Origin: Sulfuricella sp. T08
GTDB taxonomy: Bacteria; Pseudomonadota; Gammaproteobacteria; Burkholderiales; Sulfuricellaceae
DNA length: 64,000 nt
Assembly: GCF_000971475.1 (NCBI RefSeq)
Contig: NZ_DF967585.1
Span: 1-64,000, forward strand
Reading direction: 5' to 3'
The notes under the pieces were generated by a model, which worked only from the letters and a program-made list of their open reading frames with translations, ran no database searches and was not told where the DNA came from. Below, in pieces: positions 15,866 to 26,600 of this stretch (position 1 is the first letter of the stretch; each line of letters begins with the position of its first letter). A program made the translations under genes and the position numbers.

Positions 15866-18544
15866 ATGGGACAACATTACCTCAGTACTTTATTCTCTCC
15901 TAAATCAGTCGCGATCATCGGCGCCAGCGACCGCGCCGACTCGGTGGGAGCCATAGTATTCAAAAACATGCTGGAAAGCGGCTTCAAGGGGTCGCTTTAC
16001 CCGATCAACCCCAACCACAAGAAAATCCAGGGCAAACGCGCCTATGCCACGATCGAAGAAATCGGCAAGCCGGTTGAACTGGCGGTGATCTGCACCAATG
16101 CGGCAACCGTGCCCGACGTCATCGAAGCCTGCGGCAAGCACGGCGTGCGCTCCGCGGTAGTGCTGTCCGCCGGTTTCAGCGAAGTAGGCGCCCATGGCGC
16201 CGAGATCGAGCGCACCATGCTGGCCAACGCCAGAACTTACGGCGTGCGCATCATCGGCCCTAACTGCCTGGGTATCATGCGCACCGGCATCGGCCTCAAC
16301 GCCACTTTCTTCAAGGGCAACGTCAAGCCCGGCAAGCTCGCGCTGGTGTCGCAATCGGGCGCGCTCTGCACTGCCATTCTGGACTGGGCGCCAGCCAACG
16401 ACATCGGCTTCTCCAGCGTGGTATCGATGGGCACTTCGGCCGACGTGGATTTCGGCGAAATTCTCGACTATCTGGCATCAGACCCGCAAACCGAAAGCAT
16501 CCTGATCTACATTGAGGGTATCCACAAGGCGCGCGGCTTCATGAGCGCCCTGCGCGCCGCCGCCCGCTCCAAGCCGGTATTCGTGGTCAAGGTCGGCCGC
16601 CATGCCGCCGGCTCGAAGGCGGTGATGTCGCACACCGGCGCACTGGTCGGCTCCGACGACGTGTTCGACGCCGCGGTGCGCCGCGCTGGCGTAGTGCGCG
16701 TGATGTCGATCGGCGAGCTGTTTTCCGCAGCCAAAGCGCTTGCCTCTCCCCACCGCTCCAGCGGCAACCGGCTGGCCATCGTCACCAACGGCGGCGGGCC
16801 AGGCGTGATGGCGATCGACCATGCGGTCGACCTGGGCGTCACTGTCGCCAGCTTGTCCGATCAGACTATCGAAGCGCTGAATAAAGTGCTGCCCGCCACC
16901 TGGTCGCACAACAATCCGGTGGACATCATCGGCGACGCTACGCCGGAACGCTATCGCGACGCAGTCACCATCTGCATGGAAGATTCAGACGTGGATGGCG
17001 TGCTGGTTATCCTCACCCCCCAGGCGATGACTAACCCGCTAGCAGTGGCCAGCACGTTGATCGAAATAGCCAGCCGCTTCAAGAAACCCATGCTGACCTG
17101 CTGGATGGGCGACATCCAGATCAAGGCAGGAAGGGCAGCATTTGCCCAGGCACGCATCCCCACCTTCAGCACGCCGGAATCCGCAGTCGAGGCCTTCTCC
17201 TACATCACCGCCTTCTACCGCAACCAGCGCCTTCTGGCACAGACTCCCGGCCCGCTGTCGCACCGCGACGAACCGGACGTGGAAGGCGCACGCATGCTGA
17301 TCGAAACCGTGTTGTCCGAACGGCGCAAGGTACTCTCTGAAATGGAATCCAAGGCCTTGCTGGCCGCATTCCGCATCCCGGTGGCGAGCACCGTCATCGC
17401 CCGCTCCCCCGGCGAGGCACTGCTCCTGGCCCAGCAACTCGGTTACCCGGTGGCAATGAAAGTCAACTCGCCCGACATCACGCACAAATCCGATGCCGGC
17501 GGCGTCAAACTCAACCTGATGAACGCGCCTGCCGTGCGCGCCGCCTACCAGGACATCATCACCGAGGTGAAGAAAAACCGGCCAGAGGCACACATCGACG
17601 GCATCGCCATCCAGCCGATGGTGGTCAAGCCCAATGGCCGCGAGTTGATGCTCGGCGTCACCTCCGATCCGGTATTCGGTCCGGTGATTACCTTCGGTGC
17701 CGGCGGCACCACGGTGGAAGTGCTGGGAGACCGCGCCGTTGCGTTGCCGCCCCTGAACAGCTTTCTGGTGCGCGAACTGATTGCCGGCACGCGCATCTCG
17801 AAACTGCTCGGCGCCTTCCGCCACATGCCGCCGATCCAGATGGTGGCACTGGAAAGCCTGCTCCTACGCGTTTCAGAGATGGTATGCGAGCTGCCTTGGC
17901 TCAAGGAGATGGACATCAACCCGCTGATCGTAGACGAGAACGGTGCACTGGCAGCGGATGCGCGCGTGATGGTGGACTTCGCCCCGGTCTCCGGCGACCG
18001 CTATGCCCATATGGCGATCTATCCCTACCCTTCCCATCTTGTCACTGAGTGGCAGTTGCCGGACGGCACGGAAATCACCATCCGCCCGATCCGCCCGGAG
18101 GATGCCGAAATGGTGCAGGAGTTCGTGCGCAACCTGTCGGCCGAAGCCAAATACTTCCGCTTCATGAACACCCTGCAGGAACTTTCTCAAACCATGCTGG
18201 CGCGCTTCACACAGATCGACTACGACCGCGAAATGGCACTGATTGCCGTGACCGAAGAAGGAGGCAAGGAAGTGGAAATCGGCGTCTGCCGCTACGCTAT
18301 CAACCCCGACGGCGAATCCTGCGAATTTGCTCTGGTGGTAAACGACCAGTGGCAGCACAAGGCAATCGGCCACAAGCTGATGGGCAGCCTGATGGATGCG
18401 GCGCGCACCAGGGGTCTGAAAACCATGGAAGGCGAAGTGCTGGCGAGCAATCACAACATGCTCAAGCTGGTTGGGACGCTTGGCTTCGCCATCGCCACCA
18501 GCGAGGAAGATTCGGCCATCAAGCGGGTGACCCGTAGCCTGTAA
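15866..18544 (+). CDS. Pat-type protein: NDP-forming acyl-CoA synthetase fused to GNAT acetyltransferase
   Basis: An 892-residue fusion. Residues about 1-450 are the CoA-binding and ligase part (SPKSVAIIGAS, then SQSGAL), about 480-700 an ATP-grasp domain, and about 725-892 a GNAT acetyltransferase. The family includes Salmonella Pat and E. coli PatZ, which acetylate acetyl-CoA synthetase and other proteins. Here the ligase part retains SHTGAL with His256 at the position of the phosphorylated His of archaeal acetyl-CoA synthetases, whereas Pat/PatZ lack it. It may therefore still bind or process acyl-CoA actively. The Acs target is encoded about 12 kb away. Confidence 0.92.
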   Translation: MGQHYLSTLFSPKSVAIIGASDRADSVGAIVFKNMLESGFKGSLYPINPNHKKIQGKRAYATIEEIGKPVELAVICTNAATVPDVIEACGKHGVRSAVVLSAGFSEVGAHGAEIERTMLANARTYGVRIIGPNCLGIMRTGIGLNATFFKGNVKPGKLALVSQSGALCTAILDWAPANDIGFSSVVSMGTSADVDFGEILDYLASDPQTESILIYIEGIHKARGFMSALRAAARSKPVFVVKVGRHAAGSKAVMSHTGALVGSDDVFDAAVRRAGVVRVMSIGELFSAAKALASPHRSSGNRLAIVTNGGGPGVMAIDHAVDLGVTVASLSDQTIEALNKVLPATWSHNNPVDIIGDATPERYRDAVTICMEDSDVDGVLVILTPQAMTNPLAVASTLIEIASRFKKPMLTCWMGDIQIKAGRAAFAQARIPTFSTPESAVEAFSYITAFYRNQRLLAQTPGPLSHRDEPDVEGARMLIETVLSERRKVLSEMESKALLAAFRIPVASTVIARSPGEALLLAQQLGYPVAMKVNSPDITHKSDAGGVKLNLMNAPAVRAAYQDIITEVKKNRPEAHIDGIAIQPMVVKPNGRELMLGVTSDPVFGPVITFGAGGTTVEVLGDRAVALPPLNSFLVRELIAGTRISKLLGAFRHMPPIQMVALESLLLRVSEMVCELPWLKEMDINPLIVDENGALAADARVMVDFAPVSGDRYAHMAIYPYPSHLVTEWQLPDGTEITIRPIRPEDAEMVQEFVRNLSAEAKYFRFMNTLQELSQTMLARFTQIDYDREMALIAVTEEGGKEVEIGVCRYAINPDGESCEFALVVNDQWQHKAIGHKLMGSLMDAARTRGLKTMEGEVLASNHNMLKLVGTLGFAIATSEEDSAIKRVTRSL

Positions 18545-18549
18545 AACAG

Positions 18550-20118
18550 ATGGATGCCACCCTCGCCCGCCAGGAAATTCTGGTTACCGCCCTCCGCAAC
18601 GCCCTCGGAGAGTCGGTCGAGATAGTGGAAACACATATTTCCTGGGTGCTGCTGGCTGGCGACTACGCCTACAAGATCAAGAAAGCGGTCGACCTCGGCT
18701 TTCTCGATTTCAGCACGCTGGAAAAACGCCGCTTCTATTGCGCTGAAGAACTGCGCCTCAACCGGCGACTGGCGCCCGATCTTTACTTGGAAGTCGTTCC
18801 CATCGCCGGCAGCGCAGACCACCCCGACCTGAGCGGCACCGGACCCGCCATCGAATACGCCGTTAAAATGCGGCGCTTCCCCCAGTCCTGCCTGCTCGAC
18901 CAGGTGTTGCTGCACGGCGAACTAGCCCCTGAAACGGTAGACGCCATCGCCCGCAGAATTGCCGATTTCCATGGCCACACTTCAATCGCAGACAACGAAA
19001 GCCCTTTCGGCACACCGGAGCTCACTCACCTGCCGGTGGCAGAAAATTTCGCGCAAATTCGTCCGCGACTACGGGATAAAGAAGACCTTATTCGCCTGGA
19101 CAAACTTGAGCGATGGAGCGAACGGGAATATCAGGCACGTTTCGACGCCCTTGCGGCGCGCAAGGCACGGAGTTTTGTCCGCGAATGCCACGGCGATCTG
19201 CATCTCGGCAACATGGTGCTGCTGGATGGCGAGGCGGTTCCCTTCGACTGCATCGAATTCAGCGACAATCTGCGCTGGATCGACGTTATCAGCGAGACGG
19301 CCTTCCTGGCCATGGACCTGCAAGACCGCGAGCGGCCTGACCTGGCGCGCCGATTTCTCAATGCCTACCTGGAGCAAACCGGGGATTACGAAGGTCTTGA
19401 GGTGCTGAGCTACTACCTGGTGTACCGCGCCATGGTGCGCGCCAAGGTGGCCTGCATCCGGGCCGGACAGGCGAAACTGTCGGCTGACCACTGGACGCAA
19501 TACCGAAACCACATCGAACTGGCGGCAGACTTTACTCGCCCCTTTCAACCTTTCCTCGCCATCACCCACGGCTTTTCCGGAGCCGGAAAAACCACGGTCA
19601 CTCAATCGCTGCTGGAAGCGACAAGCTTGTTTCGAGTCCGTTCCGACGTGGAAAGAAAACGCTTGTATGGGCTCAAGCCGGAGGCGCGCAGCGGCGCCGG
19701 GACAGGTGAAGGCATGTACTCTCCGGTAGCCAGTGAGCGCACCTACCGACGTCTGGCGGAGGTGGCGCGGGGGATTATCCACTCCGGCTTCTCTGCCATC
19801 GTCGATGCGGCATTCCTCAAACGACGAGAGCGCACAGCCTTCCATGAACTGGCACAGGAATTAAGCATTCCTTTCGTCATTCTGGATGTGACCGCACCCG
19901 AAAACCTGCTGCGAGAACGTGTAAAGCAACGCATGCAACACGGGCGAGATGCCTCGGAAGCGGATATCACTGTGCTGGAAAATCAGCTCCGCAATAGCGA
20001 GCCGCTAGACGCCAGCGAACTGGCCGTAGCAATCGAGGTGGATACGGAACAGGCAGAAAATGTTCAGGCGCTTGTGCAGCGCTTGGCGGGCATGGCGAGA
20101 AGCACCACCCCGATATGA
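18550..20118 (+). CDS. Bifunctional aminoglycoside phosphotransferase-like/P-loop kinase fusion
   Basis: A 522-residue two-domain protein. The N-terminal part resembles the aminoglycoside phosphotransferase/kinase fold, with catalytic HGDLHLGNM near residue 214 and the metal-binding FDCIEFSD after it. The C-terminal part is a P-loop kinase (GFSGAGKTT near residue 342). This fusion is widespread in proteobacteria and its substrate is not established; antibiotic resistance should not be assumed. It begins 5 bp after the Pat gene, so the two are probably one transcript. Confidence 0.88.
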   Translation: MDATLARQEILVTALRNALGESVEIVETHISWVLLAGDYAYKIKKAVDLGFLDFSTLEKRRFYCAEELRLNRRLAPDLYLEVVPIAGSADHPDLSGTGPAIEYAVKMRRFPQSCLLDQVLLHGELAPETVDAIARRIADFHGHTSIADNESPFGTPELTHLPVAENFAQIRPRLRDKEDLIRLDKLERWSEREYQARFDALAARKARSFVRECHGDLHLGNMVLLDGEAVPFDCIEFSDNLRWIDVISETAFLAMDLQDRERPDLARRFLNAYLEQTGDYEGLEVLSYYLVYRAMVRAKVACIRAGQAKLSADHWTQYRNHIELAADFTRPFQPFLAITHGFSGAGKTTVTQSLLEATSLFRVRSDVERKRLYGLKPEARSGAGTGEGMYSPVASERTYRRLAEVARGIIHSGFSAIVDAAFLKRRERTAFHELAQELSIPFVILDVTAPENLLRERVKQRMQHGRDASEADITVLENQLRNSEPLDASELAVAIEVDTEQAENVQALVQRLAGMARSTTPI

Positions 20119-20153
20119 CCAAAAGTAGGCGACATCGCTTCTCGCCGTGCCCG

Positions 20154-20194
20154 CTCCGTCCCCCTCTCCCACGTTGTGGGAGAGGGGGACGGAG
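20154..20194. repeat. 19-bp perfect inverted repeat between convergent genes (CCCTCTCC family)
   Basis: The arms 20154-20172 (CTCCGTCCCCCTCTCCCAC) and 20176-20194 are exact reverse complements around a GTT loop. It lies 36 bp after the kinase fusion and 31 bp before the end of the convergent DUF2934 gene, so it may serve as a bidirectional transcription barrier. There is no T-tract. Its core matches the CCCTCTCC repeat family. Confidence 0.75.
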
Positions 20195-20225
20195 TATCAC
20201 TACGCGATGTTCACTTTATTGAAGG

Positions 20226-20579
20226 CTACTTCTTGCTGAGAAGCGCTTCAATTTCCGCTTCTGCCGCAATCCAGTCCTGCAACGAATTGCCCAGAAACCC
20301 ATGCCGCTCGGCGTGGTAATAAGCCGCCTCGGCAACCATGCGATAGCGCTGCTCTGGCGTGACGGTGGATTTGGCAACCGCTGCGCGCTTCGCTGCAGGT
20401 TTTTTCGGCGCAGCGGCTTTTGTCGGCGCAGCAGGCTTTTTCGGTGCTGCCGCAACAGCCTTCTTCGGCGCAGCCACCTTGGCAGCAGCTGGCTTCTTCA
20501 CGGTAGCTTTTGCGCTGGCAGTGGTTTTTGCAGCGCTTGATGATGTCTTTTTCTTGTCTGTACTTGGGGTTGTTGCCAT
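20226..20579 (-). CDS. DUF2934 protein with histone H1-like Lys/Ala/Pro N terminus
   Basis: A 117-residue protein. The first 70 residues are repetitive and very basic (KKPAAAK, PKKAVAAAPKKPAAP), like histone H1 tails or bacterial nucleoid proteins. The last 45 residues form a DUF2934 domain (AAYYHAERHGFLGNSLQDW, then AEAEIEALL). DUF2934 is of unknown function. DNA binding through the basic tail is plausible but unproven. A strong ribosome-binding site (GGAGAAA) precedes the ATG. Confidence 0.82.
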   Translation of the reverse strand: MATTPSTDKKKTSSSAAKTTASAKATVKKPAAAKVAAPKKAVAAAPKKPAAPTKAAAPKKPAAKRAAVAKSTVTPEQRYRMVAEAAYYHAERHGFLGNSLQDWIAAEAEIEALLSKK

Positions 20580-20697
20580 AATTTTTCTCCAGGTTAAATC
20601 TTGAATAATTTCACATCAATTTTTGAATGCAGTATAGCTCAATTTTTCAAGGGTAGAGCAGTTTCATGACATTACGATGAAACCTGCGCATCCTGCC

Positions 20698-21018
20698 CTA
20701 CTTTGCCTCGAGCGACCGGTCCGGTCGGATCAGAAACCTGTCACTGCGCTCCTTGCGGTTCTGGAGGTAGTGGTTGACTGTGATCTCCCGGCCTGATTTG
20801 TCGAAGATGATTTCGTAGTAAACATAATTCTTGAACACCTCTTCGAGGTTCAGGTCCTGACCGGGATCCCACGGTTTCATCGCCGGATCGAAGTTCTCGA
20901 AATAATAAGGCGCGCCGGGCTGGAATTTTTCCTCCAGCGATGCCGCGCTTGCCCCCACCCAAAACAGGATCGCAATAACTGCCGCTGCAATACGTACGCC
21001 TTGCCTCATGTTCAGCAC
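20698..21018 (-). CDS. Small secreted protein of unknown function
   Basis: This 106-residue precursor has a signal peptide ending around residue 25 (GASAA). The mature part begins with SLEEKFQPGAPYYFENFDP and contains VYYEIIFDKSGREITVNHY, suggesting a compact beta-rich periplasmic protein. It resembles small conserved hypothetical proteins but no family is recognised. Met4 is a possible alternative start. It lies between tldD and the DUF2934 gene, separated from tldD by two dispersed repeats. Confidence 0.7.
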   Translation of the reverse strand: MLNMRQGVRIAAAVIAILFWVGASAASLEEKFQPGAPYYFENFDPAMKPWDPGQDLNLEEVFKNYVYYEIIFDKSGREITVNHYLQNRKERSDRFLIRPDRSLEAK

Positions 21019-21025
21019 TCAGGGT

Positions 21026-21096
21026 GTAGGGCGGAAAAGCGCAGCGCCTTCCGCCGTATGATATCCCCCGGATTGCGCTTCGCTTATCCAGGCTAC
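21026..21096. repeat. Two adjacent GTAG-type palindromic repeats
   Basis: The unit at 21026-21055 (GTAGGGCGGAA...CTTCCGCC) and the unit at about 21067-21096 (CCCGGATTGCGC...ATCCAGGCTAC) are each imperfect hairpins, in opposite orientations. Similar units occur at about 120-150 and 309-340. Confidence 0.65.
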
Positions 21097-21113
21097 GCAC
21101 TCAGGGCTAGCAA

Positions 21114-22577
21114 TCAAGCCGTTCCACCCACCGTCAGACCGTCGATGCGCAGGGTCGGCTGGCCCACGCCCACAGGCACGCTCTGGCCGTCCTTGCCGCA
21201 GGTGCCCACGCCAGGGTCGAGCGCCATGTCGTTGCCGATCATCGACACCCGCGTCAGCACGTCCGGCCCGTTGCCGATCAGGGTCGCGCCCTTCACCGGG
21301 TAGGTGATCTTGCCGTCCTCGATCATGTAGGCTTCCGCCGCCGAGAACACGAACTTGCCGCTGGTGATATCGACCTGGCCGCCGCCGAAATTGGCCGCAT
21401 ACAGGCCATGCTTGACCGACTTGATGATTTCCGCCGGGTCCTTGTCGCCGTTCAGCATGTAGGTGTTGGTCATGCGCGGCATCGGGATGTGCGCGAAGGA
21501 TTCGCGCCGGGCGTTGCCGGTAACGGCCATGCCCATCAAGCGGGCATTCAGCGTGTCCTGCATGTAGCCCTTGAGAATGCCGTTTTCGATCAGCACCGTG
21601 CACTGGGTCGGATTGCCCTCGTCGTCGACGTTGAGCGAGCCACGGCGACGGGCGATCGTGCCGTCGTCCACCACGGTCACACCGGCTGATGCGACGCGCT
21701 GGCCGATCTTGCCGCTGAAGGCGGAGCTGCCCTTGCGGTTGAAATCCCCTTCCAGTCCGTGGCCGATCGCCTCATGCAGCAGGATGCCCGGCCAGCCTGA
21801 ACCCAGTACCACGGTCATGGTGCCCGCCGGAGCCGGCTTGGCATCGAGATTGATGAGCGCCTGATGCACCGCCTTTTGCGCGTAATCCTGCAGCACCTCA
21901 TCGCTGAAATAAGTGTAGTCGAAACGCCCGCCACCGCCTGCGCTGCCCTGCTCGCGCCGGCCACCATCCTCCACGATAACCTGCAGAGAGACCCTGACCA
22001 GAGGACGCACATCCGCTGCCAGCAGGCCGTCGTTACGGGCGATCAGCACCACCTCGTACTCTCCGGCAAGCGATGCCATGACCTGGGTGACACGCTTATC
22101 AAGCGCGCGAGCATGGCGCTCCAGCCTTTCCAGCAGGGCCACTTTTTCGGCATCCTTGAGACTGGCGATCGGATCGTGAGGCAGGTAAAGCTGGGGCTTG
22201 GCTGAACCATAAACCGCCGGCACCGATTTTCCCGCCCCCTGCCGGGCAATCGCACGGGTGGTTTCGGCCGCAGCCGCCAGGGCTGGCAGGCTGATGTCAT
22301 CGGAATAGGCAAAAGCGGTCTTTTCGCCGGATACGGCGCGCACGCCCACGCCCTGGTCGATGCTGAAACTGCCCGACTTGACCTGGCCTTCCTCCAGGCT
22401 CCAACCCTCGGCGCGGGTGTACTGGAAGTAGAGGTCGGCGTAATCCACCTGATGGGTCATGATGCGGCCGAACACCTGCTGCAAATCTCCTACATCCAAC
22501 CCGTAAGGGGTCAGCAGAGTCGACTGGGCGGTGCCGAACAGAGGGTCGGACTGGAACGAAGCGGTTTCAATTTTCAT
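21114..22577 (-). CDS. tldD: Metalloprotease TldD
   Basis: This 487-residue protein belongs to the TldD/TldE (PmbA) zinc protease family, which matures peptide antibiotics and degrades CcdA-type antitoxins, as a heterodimer with TldE. The HExxxH zinc motif is [11 protein letters not shown] near residue 268. No tldE/pmbA is in the window. It is 13 bp downstream of the nitrilase-family gene, a conserved order with yhdP. Confidence 0.95.
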   Translation of the reverse strand: MKIETASFQSDPLFGTAQSTLLTPYGLDVGDLQQVFGRIMTHQVDYADLYFQYTRAEGWSLEEGQVKSGSFSIDQGVGVRAVSGEKTAFAYSDDISLPALAAAAETTRAIARQGAGKSVPAVYGSAKPQLYLPHDPIASLKDAEKVALLERLERHARALDKRVTQVMASLAGEYEVVLIARNDGLLAADVRPLVRVSLQVIVEDGGRREQGSAGGGGRFDYTYFSDEVLQDYAQKAVHQALINLDAKPAPAGTMTVVLGSGWPGILLHEAIGHGLEGDFNRKGSSAFSGKIGQRVASAGVTVVDDGTIARRRGSLNVDDEGNPTQCTVLIENGILKGYMQDTLNARLMGMAVTGNARRESFAHIPMPRMTNTYMLNGDKDPAEIIKSVKHGLYAANFGGGQVDITSGKFVFSAAEAYMIEDGKITYPVKGATLIGNGPDVLTRVSMIGNDMALDPGVGTCGKDGQSVPVGVGQPTLRIDGLTVGGTA

Positions 22578-22590
22578 AAATTTTAAGGAT

Positions 22591-23475
22591 TCAGCAAGTT
22601 TTCAAGGTTCGGTGTGTCAGGGCAGGCAGGCTCTTGCGCAAGCTCGCCTGATAGGCCGGGTTGACGTTGGCAATCACTACACCGGAGCCACGCGGCAGAC
22701 GATCGAGAATCACACCCCAGGGATCGACGATCATGCTGTTTCCGTGTGTTTCGCGGCCGGACAGATGGTAACCGCCCTGGGCCGAGGCCACCACATAAGC
22801 CAGGTTCTCGATGGCGCGGGCACGTACCAGAGTTTCCCAATGCGCCTTACCAGTGGTTTCAGTGAAGGCGGCGGGCACAACGATAATATCGACCTCGCCC
22901 ATGGCGCGATAAAGTTCGGGAAAACGCAGGTCATAACATACGGATAGACCGATTCGGCCGAACGGAGTTTCAACCACCACTACCTGGTCACCCGGTTCAA
23001 TGGTTTTTTCTTCGCGATATTTCTCGTTGCCGAGATCCAGGCCGAACAAGTGGATCTTGTCGTAGCGCGCCACCAGCTTTCCCTTGTCGTCGTACACCAG
23101 ACAGCTGTTGCGCACCTTGGTCGGAACGCTCGCCTCCAGCGGCACCGAGCCACCTATGATCCATATCTTGTGCTTCCTTGCCATGGCACTGAGGAATTTC
23201 TGCATCGGCCCCTTGCCCTCGGCTTCACGCACCGCTACCTTGTCGCTTTCCTTCTTCCCCATGATGGCAAAAAACTCCGGCAGCACGACCAGTTTGGCGC
23301 CCTGCGCCGCGGCCATGCCAATCAGGCGCTCGGCCTCGGAAAGGTTGGCCGCCACGCTCGGGCCGGAGGCCATCTGGATGGCCGCGATGCGGCAAACGCC
23401 GGGCTGCGGTTTGGCGCGTGCAACTGCAGTGCGGGTCTTGGTTCTGGCGAAACTCGATTTGGCTTTCGTTATCAT
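22591..23475 (-). CDS. Carbon-nitrogen hydrolase (Nit1/deaminated glutathione amidase-like)
   Basis: A 294-residue nitrilase superfamily amidase with the Glu-Lys-Cys triad visible in [18 protein letters not shown] and [13 protein letters not shown]. The last motif resembles Nit1/NitFhit, which hydrolyses deaminated glutathione. The first 25 residues (Lys/Arg-rich) precede the family start at [10 protein letters not shown] and may be a non-native extension; a later start is possible but no internal Met fits well. The yhdP-nit-tldD order is common in beta- and gammaproteobacteria. Confidence 0.9.
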   Translation of the reverse strand: MITKAKSSFARTKTRTAVARAKPQPGVCRIAAIQMASGPSVAANLSEAERLIGMAAAQGAKLVVLPEFFAIMGKKESDKVAVREAEGKGPMQKFLSAMARKHKIWIIGGSVPLEASVPTKVRNSCLVYDDKGKLVARYDKIHLFGLDLGNEKYREEKTIEPGDQVVVVETPFGRIGLSVCYDLRFPELYRAMGEVDIIVVPAAFTETTGKAHWETLVRARAIENLAYVVASAQGGYHLSGRETHGNSMIVDPWGVILDRLPRGSGVVIANVNPAYQASLRKSLPALTHRTLKTC

Positions 23476-23517
23476 TTTCTTTCCTCTAGTCCATTGCTTA
23501 ATTCAGTGATGAGTCAT

Positions 23518-23661
23518 GTAGGTTGGGTTAGCGGCTTCATCGCGTAACCCAACAAACTCAACCAAAAGTAGGCGCCTCTAGGCGACATTCAAGACCAACA
23601 TTTGAAGGAAACTTAGGTTTGTTGGGTTACGGCGCAAAAAACCGCGCCTAACCCAACCTAC
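23518..23661. repeat. GTAGGTTGGGTTA-type composite inverted repeat
   Basis: The stretch begins GTAGGTTGGGTTAGCGGC and ends GCCTAACCCAACCTAC, with two internal hairpins built from GTTGGGTTA and TAACCCAAC. It fills most of the gap between yhdP and the nitrilase-family gene. A shorter version is at 36768-36810. Confidence 0.75.
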
Positions 23662-23676
23662 ATTTCACCCATCACC

Positions 23677-26600
23677 TCACTGCGCGTTCCCGCCGATTTT
23701 TACGACATTGGGATTGTCCCATGTTCCGGTAATACTGTATTCGTAAGCAGCGATTTGATCAATCGGATCTCGCAACAATTTTTGCGCCACCAGCGCAGCT
23801 ATCCCAACCACGGGTCCACCCAGAAAAGCGCCGGCGACGGACACGCCCTCTCCCAGCTGGGGAGCCACTCTCACTTTCAGGTTCTGGGTTTCCCTGGCAA
23901 GATCGGTTTCACCCTGCATCCGGACTTTTGCCGCCGGGCCTTCCAGCCTGAAATCATCGGTGTGCGCTACACCGTGGTCGATGCGCGCACTGCCGGAAAT
24001 CGAGTCAAAGGCGAAACCTCCGCTGAAAATATCGCGAAAATCCAGCGTCAGGCGCCGTGGCAGCGACTGAAGACTGAGCAGGCCAAGCAGCTTGCCCACT
24101 CCCGGCTCGACTTTGAGAAACTGGCCATTCTTCGCTTCCAGTTTGAGACTGCCGGCCAAACTCGGAAAATCGATATCATGTGGACTCCCCGCCCAGGAAA
24201 GCTCGCCGTCGAGCTTCGCCGTTCCGCGCTTCACCGCTTCCGGGTAGCCCAGCCGGGCCAGCAGCTTACCCACATCCTGCGCCTCAAGATGCAGATTGGC
24301 GTTGGTCATCGGCCTGCGTCGCCACCCCTGCCACAACCCGTCCATCTGCAGGCTGCCATCAGGGTTGCTGATGCGCAGTTTCTCGATACGCCAATCCTCA
24401 TCCTCCTGCACGGCCAGCAGTTCGAGCTTGCCTAGTTTCTTCTGCTTGGCCGAGAAACTGTCCGCGATTATATCCAGTGCAGGCAGTTCCTTCTCCTGCG
24501 GCGCTTCGGTCGGCACCCCCAGCTTCGCCGGAGCTGGATCGGGAATAGTCAGATAACCCAGGCGCGCCTGCAGCCGGCCACGGCCCCCAGGGTTCCAGTT
24601 CACGCTGCCGGCAAGCTCCCTGCTCTCTATCTTCGCCTGCCAGGTGCTCTCCTGGATTTTGGCGCTAATACGCAAGTCATTAAAGCGCTTGCCGAATGCA
24701 TCGAGTGCACCAAATTTCAGGTTGAGCCCGGCAAACCCGGACAACGGCGACGCCTTGGCCGATGGCTGTCCAAGGAGTCCGCGCCAATGATCGAGATCAA
24801 GCAAGGCCAGTTCGCCGCTCAACCAGATGCCAGGCTGCGGGGGCAACACCGCCGCTGCTCCCAGATTGACCGCGCCACGTTCAATTGTCGTTTTGCCGTT
24901 TTCTTGATTGCGTGACAGAACTGCCGCCAGAACCTTGCCATAGCTGAGCTGAAGCAGGTCCTGATTCGCACCCGTTATTTTCTTCTCGATGTGCAGCGGC
25001 ACCGCTTCAGCCGCTTTTTTGCCAAAAGGCGCAGGCAGGTTAACCGCCAACCCAACCAGTGAAGATTCGAGCAGCATATCGGCCTGCTTTTTGCGGATCG
25101 AGACCACCCCACGCCAGTCGGCAGTTCCATTCAAGTTGTTGATTAACGGCAAGTCGGCCAATCCACGTATTCCGGCAGCGGTGGCACGCCCCTGAGCATT
25201 GATACGCACGCCGCCATCCTTCTGTGTCGCCCCGCTGATCGATGCCGGACCACCCACGACCTGCGCCGTAATTTGAGGGATCCCCACCGAGGCTTCGGTA
25301 AAATCCAGACGTCCATTCACTTGTTCCAGCGTCGGGAAGTCCGCGCCAAGAGAAACGCGGTTGTTGACGAACTGGTAGCTTCCCACCACCCGGCTGTCCT
25401 TGTTGCGTCGCAAGGGGATAACCAGCTTCAGCTTGAAATTGCCGTTGCCCGATGCCCCCATGCCTTCGGTGAAATCGTCGATCATGGCGCTGACCGGGCT
25501 GCGGTCGATGAACTTGATCATATCGCCAGTCGGTCCGCGAGCTTCGCCCTCCACTTCAAGAATTTCATCCAGGCTCAACAGGTCTGGAATCACCACACGT
25601 GTCTTGCTGATTTGCATGCCATCGGTATTGCCTTGATGTGCGGTGATTTCCATGCGCGCGCCACGGAACAGGAGATCGACCGTGATATTCTCAATTTTTG
25701 GCCAGCCCGGCGCATATTCCAGCGTGCCGCCAGTCACCTTCCCGGCCACCTCGAACAGGCCGTGCTTGCCGTCGGCAAAGGGGAAATCGGCCAGATTGCC
25801 CTTCAGCCGCAGCCTCACATCGTTGGACTGCCCGGCCAGCAGCGCCGTATCGAGCCAGTCGCGCGTCGATTGGCCGACCGTGAGAGGGATGTATCGGGCG
25901 ACCTGGCGCCCATCGCCGCGGGTGAACTGGCCGGTGAGATCGATCGTGCCCGGCGTACCGCTTTTCATCTTGTAGCTGCCGAACAGCGTGCCCGCCAGGT
26001 GGCGGTTGGCAAGAGAAAGACTGGTCAGGGTAATATCCAGACCATTTTCCTGTTTCTTCCAGTTCATCTGCGCAGTCAGCGCATCCATCTCCAGCGGCTC
26101 GCGGAACAGACCGGGAAAGTCCGCACGCACGCCGTGTGAATCCAGCGCCAGGGTGCCGGATTTTTCGTTGGCGTCGAGGTTGCCGCTCAGGCCGGAAACA
26201 CCCGGCAGCTTTCCATGGGGCTTCATGCCCAAGCCGGTAAAGCCACCCTTGGCCGTATAGCGCTGCGGCGTTTTCCAGTCGCCGCTCCATTTAACGCTGA
26301 AGTCGTGGAAGCTGCCCTGGGGAGCGATTTCAGCCATATTGCCACGCACTTCCTGTGACAGCGGCAGCGCATCGGCCAATTTCACCAGCGGTTCCAGGTA
26401 AAGGCCATTGGCGCGAATTTCCCCGGTAGCGGGATTTTTGCCTTGCGCCGGGATATAGCGCACCAGCAAATCGGTAGCCGGCAAATTGACGCCGCTCTTC
26501 GCTGCCAGACTCACACGCTGCGCGCGGAACTCGAATGCACCCGGCAGCGGCTTTCGTCCGAGACGGCCTTGCAGACTTTGCAGTTCGGCCTCGGCCAGGT

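Noticed and set aside
18550-20118. Aminoglycoside resistance gene
   Set aside because: The APH-like domain is in a widespread chromosomal kinase fusion, and no mobile or resistance context is present.
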